From Planktotalea sp. (lineage in GTDB: Bacteria > Pseudomonadota > Alphaproteobacteria > Rhodobacterales > Rhodobacteraceae), in the NCBI RefSeq assembly GCF_018607965.1, contig NZ_JABBAM010000170.1:1-33440 (forward strand): a DNA stretch of 33,440 bases, read 5' to 3'. Under the pieces are notes generated by a model that worked only from the letters and a program-made list of their open reading frames with translations, was not told the origin of the DNA and searched no databases. The first letter of the stretch is position 1. Each line of letters opens with the position of its first letter. A program made the position numbers and the translations under genes. Below are positions 30,707 through 33,440 of the stretch, one piece after another.

Positions 30707-31105
30707 ATGAAGATTGCTTTTCTATCCAAAGTGTTCGTTGTGATAAGCGTCATTGGCAGTGCAGCTTTTGCGCAAATGCCGATCACTGTGCCGTCTGGCC
30801 AAGTCATCGAATTCTTCGAACAGCTCGTTGATGAAGAGACCGGAGCGGTGCGTCTGCGTTTCGTTGCGCCGGATCTTGCTCACCCGCTAAAACGGCCCAG
30901 CTTTGAGGATATCACCCTAGATTTAGAGATGCTTTGCGGCGAACTTGGATTGAAGACTATCCGCAATAATGGACTGGAAAACACCCAGATCGTAATCTCG
31001 CTTTCGTCCGAGAGAGTTGATTTTGGCGTCATGAATTCGGATGTTGAACATGTTTTTGAGGCGTTTAGCGTCGAGAATGACACCTGCATGTTGGAGATGT
31101 TTTAA
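30707..31105 (+). CDS. Secreted hypothetical protein (resembles DUF6497)
   Basis: Signal peptide MKIAFLSKVFVVISVIGSAAFA; ATG 30707 preferred over the track start 30653. Confidence 0.75.
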   Translation: MKIAFLSKVFVVISVIGSAAFAQMPITVPSGQVIEFFEQLVDEETGAVRLRFVAPDLAHPLKRPSFEDITLDLEMLCGELGLKTIRNNGLENTQIVISLSSERVDFGVMNSDVEHVFEAFSVENDTCMLEMF

Positions 31106-31270
31106 TGAAACCACAATATTTTGCGAGGCAAAGCTCATCCGATAGGGGTATTGAGGCTGCTGAGTCACAACGCGGTTCTAAGCATCCCTGTGGATATCTT
31201 TTTGCGACAGGCTCGCATAGTTTGGTCAACAGTATCACCCAAGTGACCTACACCTCAAAAGGGACAGGGG

Positions 31271-31287
31271 TACGGGATTTTCCCGTA
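31271..31287. repeat. Perfect 7-bp inverted repeat TACGGGA-TTT-TCCCGTA
   Basis: Direct read; 33 nt upstream of the small lipoprotein ATG at 31320. Confidence 0.8.
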
Positions 31288-31319
31288 GATCTGGTTCGTA
31301 AAAGTGACAGGAAACAGAT

Positions 31320-31466
31320 ATGTCTAAGACAATCAAATTGGTTGCCGTACTCGGTGTTGCATTCGCAGCATCCGCTTGCGCAAAAAAAGCACCGGTTGAA
31401 GAGTTCGTTGTGGTTGATCCCGCGCCGATCTCAATGGAGCCAGTATACACAGGTAAGTACAAGTAA
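31320..31466 (+). CDS. 48-aa small lipoprotein
   Basis: Manual translation MSKTIKLVAVLGVAFAASACAKKAPVEEFVVVDPAPISMEPVYTGKYK*; lipobox AASAC; below the ORF track length cutoff. Confidence 0.8.
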   Translation: MSKTIKLVAVLGVAFAASACAKKAPVEEFVVVDPAPISMEPVYTGKYK

Positions 31467-31474
31467 CTTAGCTA

Positions 31475-31500
31475 CGAGGCAGGCGTTCGCGCCTGCCTCG
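31475..31500 (+). terminator. Strong hairpin after the small lipoprotein, terminator-like but without a T-tract
   Basis: CGAGGCAGGCG-TTCG-CGCCTGCCTCG: perfect 11-bp stem, TTCG loop, followed by accccaatcc. Confidence 0.6.
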
Positions 31501-31535
31501 ACCCCAATCCAAACGCACCTAACGGGAGGTGCGTC

Positions 31536-31901
31536 ATGGCACTAGCCTATATGCTTAAGCACCGCGGCTTTCCTGGTCGCCTTCCCGGAACAGATTTCCA
31601 ATTTACATTGCGACGCGCGAACCCCAAGGGGGCGACGCCACTTGAACGTCGTGAACGTCATTCTGATCGCAAACCTGCGGACAGACGCGCGGATGTGGCC
31701 TTTGTTGCAGCGCTCTGGGAAAATTTCGGCGATCAACCTTTTGAGCGCGGCAACTTGGACGCGGGACGACTAAGCTGGTTGTTCGGGCGCGAAGTCGTTC
31801 CGTATGATGATCCGTTTGATGCTGCCAATTACGAAGCCATGTTGACCCTAGATCCAAGGGCTGCGGCGATGGCTTTCCCTGATGCGACGGATTGGGGATG
31901 A
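31536..31901 (+). CDS. Conserved-looking hypothetical protein
   Basis: 121-aa ORF with gggaggtgcgtc RBS-like sequence before ATG. Confidence 0.65.
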   Translation: MALAYMLKHRGFPGRLPGTDFQFTLRRANPKGATPLERRERHSDRKPADRRADVAFVAALWENFGDQPFERGNLDAGRLSWLFGREVVPYDDPFDAANYEAMLTLDPRAAAMAFPDATDWG

Positions 31902-32157
31902 TCGGCATGAAGTCGCTTGGCGCATCGATAGTTCGGCAAAAAATAGCCTGTTTCCTTGCAAGCACATCAAATCACTTTTCCAACAAGCGCATTGCGCGCA
32001 CCTTTCAGCATGTGAAGTTGCACCTTGAAACCACGGCGTTTCATTGCGCAACTTTCCGTAACCCTTCCCCTCGGTGGCAGTCCTGTGTTAACGCACGCTC
32101 GCTGCCGCCTTTTTTCTTGGGTGCGCTCGCCAAACGTAACTTTGAAAGAGATTTATT

Positions 32158-32364
32158 ATGTCAAAAGCAACTAAATTCATCGCTATATTTGCTCTGTCCG
32201 CTTCAATTGCCGGCTGCGTATCACAACCTTCTCAACAGACACAGGGTGTTGCAGGCGGCGCGGTACTTGGTGCAGCGGCGACAGCAATTGCAGGTGGTAA
32301 TCAAGCCCAAATCATCGCAGGTGGCATCGTTGGTGCGACTGCTGGTGCAATTATCGCCCAATAA
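32158..32364 (+). CDS. Small glycine-zipper lipoprotein
   Basis: MSKATKFIAIFALSASIAGC lipobox; repeated GG..GA..A pattern GVAGGAVLGAAATAIAGGNQAQIIAGGIVGATAGAIIAQ. Confidence 0.75.
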   Translation: MSKATKFIAIFALSASIAGCVSQPSQQTQGVAGGAVLGAAATAIAGGNQAQIIAGGIVGATAGAIIAQ

Positions 32365-32485
32365 ACCAACACATTCTTTGCATGGTCCTTTGGCGGTGCA
32401 AACTTTCCACACAGCAAGCGTCGCTTTGTCCCATCCGGGCAGGGCGGCGTTTTGCGTTTCTAGGTAGACCGAAAAGGACGTCCAA

Positions 32486-33440
32486 ATGTTCCAAAAGATC
32501 CTGATTGCCAACCGTGGCGAGATTGCGTGCCGCGTGATTAAGACCGCCAAGAAGATGGGCATCACAACGGTTGCCATCTATTCGGATGCCGACAGAAATG
32601 CGTTGCATGTTAAGATGGCGGACGAGGCAATCCATATCGGACCGCCCCCTGCGAACCAATCCTACATTGTGATCGACAAGGTCATGGAGGCGGTTAAGGC
32701 CAGTGGGGCGCAGGCCGTGCATCCGGGCTATGGATTCCTATCTGAGAATTCTAAATTTGCCGAAGCGCTTGATGCGGCTGGTGTCGCATTCGTTGGCCCA
32801 CCTGTGGGTGCAATTGAAAGCATGGGCGACAAGATTACATCCAAGAAGATCGCTCAGGAAGCGAATGTTTCGACCGTTCCGGGCTATATGGGCTTGATCG
32901 AGGACGCGGATGATGCGGTCAAGATTTCCAATCAAGTCGGTTATCCTGTTATGATCAAAGCCTCTGCAGGCGGCGGTGGTAAGGGCATGCGTATCGCGTG
33001 GAATGATGCTGAGGCGCGCGAAGGTTTCCAAAGTTCCAAGAACGAAGCGGCGAACTCTTTTGGGGATGATCGTATCTTCATCGAAAAGTTCATCACGCAG
33101 CCGCGCCACATTGAAATTCAAGTGCTCTGCGACAGCCATGGTAACGGCATCTATCTGGGCGAGCGCGAGTGCTCTATCCAGCGTCGTCAGCAAAAGGTTG
33201 TCGAAGAGGCTCCTAGCCCCTTCCTTGACGAAGCAACGCGCAAAGCGATGGGTGAACAGGCGGTCGCATTGGCCCAAGCGGTTGGTTATGCCTCTGCGGG
33301 GACGGTTGAATTTATCGTGGACGGGAAAAAGAATTTTTTCTTCTTGGAAATGAACACACGTTTGCAGGTGGAACACCCTGTGACCGAGCTGATCACGGGC
33401 GTTGATTTGGTCGAACAGATGATCCGGGTCGCCAATGGTG
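32486..33440 (+). CDS. pccA: Acetyl/propionyl-CoA carboxylase alpha subunit, 5' part (continues beyond window)
   Basis: [92 protein letters not shown]; open to the window end. Confidence 0.96.
   Translation, partial: MFQKILIANRGEIACRVIKTAKKMGITTVAIYSDADRNALHVKMADEAIHIGPPPANQSYIVIDKVMEAVKASGAQAVHPGYGFLSENSKFAEALDAAGVAFVGPPVGAIESMGDKITSKKIAQEANVSTVPGYMGLIEDADDAVKISNQVGYPVMIKASAGGGGKGMRIAWNDAEAREGFQSSKNEAANSFGDDRIFIEKFITQPRHIEIQVLCDSHGNGIYLGERECSIQRRQQKVVEEAPSPFLDEATRKAMGEQAVALAQAVGYASAGTVEFIVDGKKNFFFLEMNTRLQVEHPVTELITGVDLVEQMIRVANG

Noticed and set aside
1-33440. CRISPR arrays, tRNA/rRNA genes, prophage or transposon
   Set aside because: Scanned by eye; no regularly spaced repeats, no tRNA- or rRNA-like sequence recognised, no transposase or phage proteins in the ORF set.

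Overview
This window looks like ordinary chromosome from an alphaproteobacterium, probably Rhodobacterales (roseobacter group). That placement is inferred from protein families and gene order, not from a search. Recognisable modules are: (i) an 8-oxoguanine deaminase / guanine deaminase convergent pair; (ii) mgtE with 5-FTHF cyclo-ligase; (iii) a TIGR00282 phosphoesterase-DMT-SLC13 operon; (iv) a Hint-domain protein and a second SLC13 permease locus; (v) yebC; (vi) a betI-betC-betB-(small membrane protein)-betA osmoprotectant operon; (vii) a propionyl-CoA carboxylase region: ScfR/PccR-type regulator, MFS exporter, pccB, five small uncharacterised genes, and pccA running off the right edge. I found no CRISPR array, rRNA, tRNA, intact mobile element or phage. 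I did not find a clear new defence or biosynthetic system. The main observations are: at least six loci broken by in-frame stops or 1-nt frameshifts among otherwise intact neighbours, including two paralogous SLC13/TrkA-C permeases; a frameshifted response-regulator receiver relic at the left edge that the ORF track misses; a repeated TTTGCAAA-type motif upstream of both the ScfR-like regulator and pccB; a perfect inverted repeat upstream of betI; and an island of small proteins, two of them probable lipoproteins (one a 48-aa ORF below the track cutoff), between pccB and pccA.
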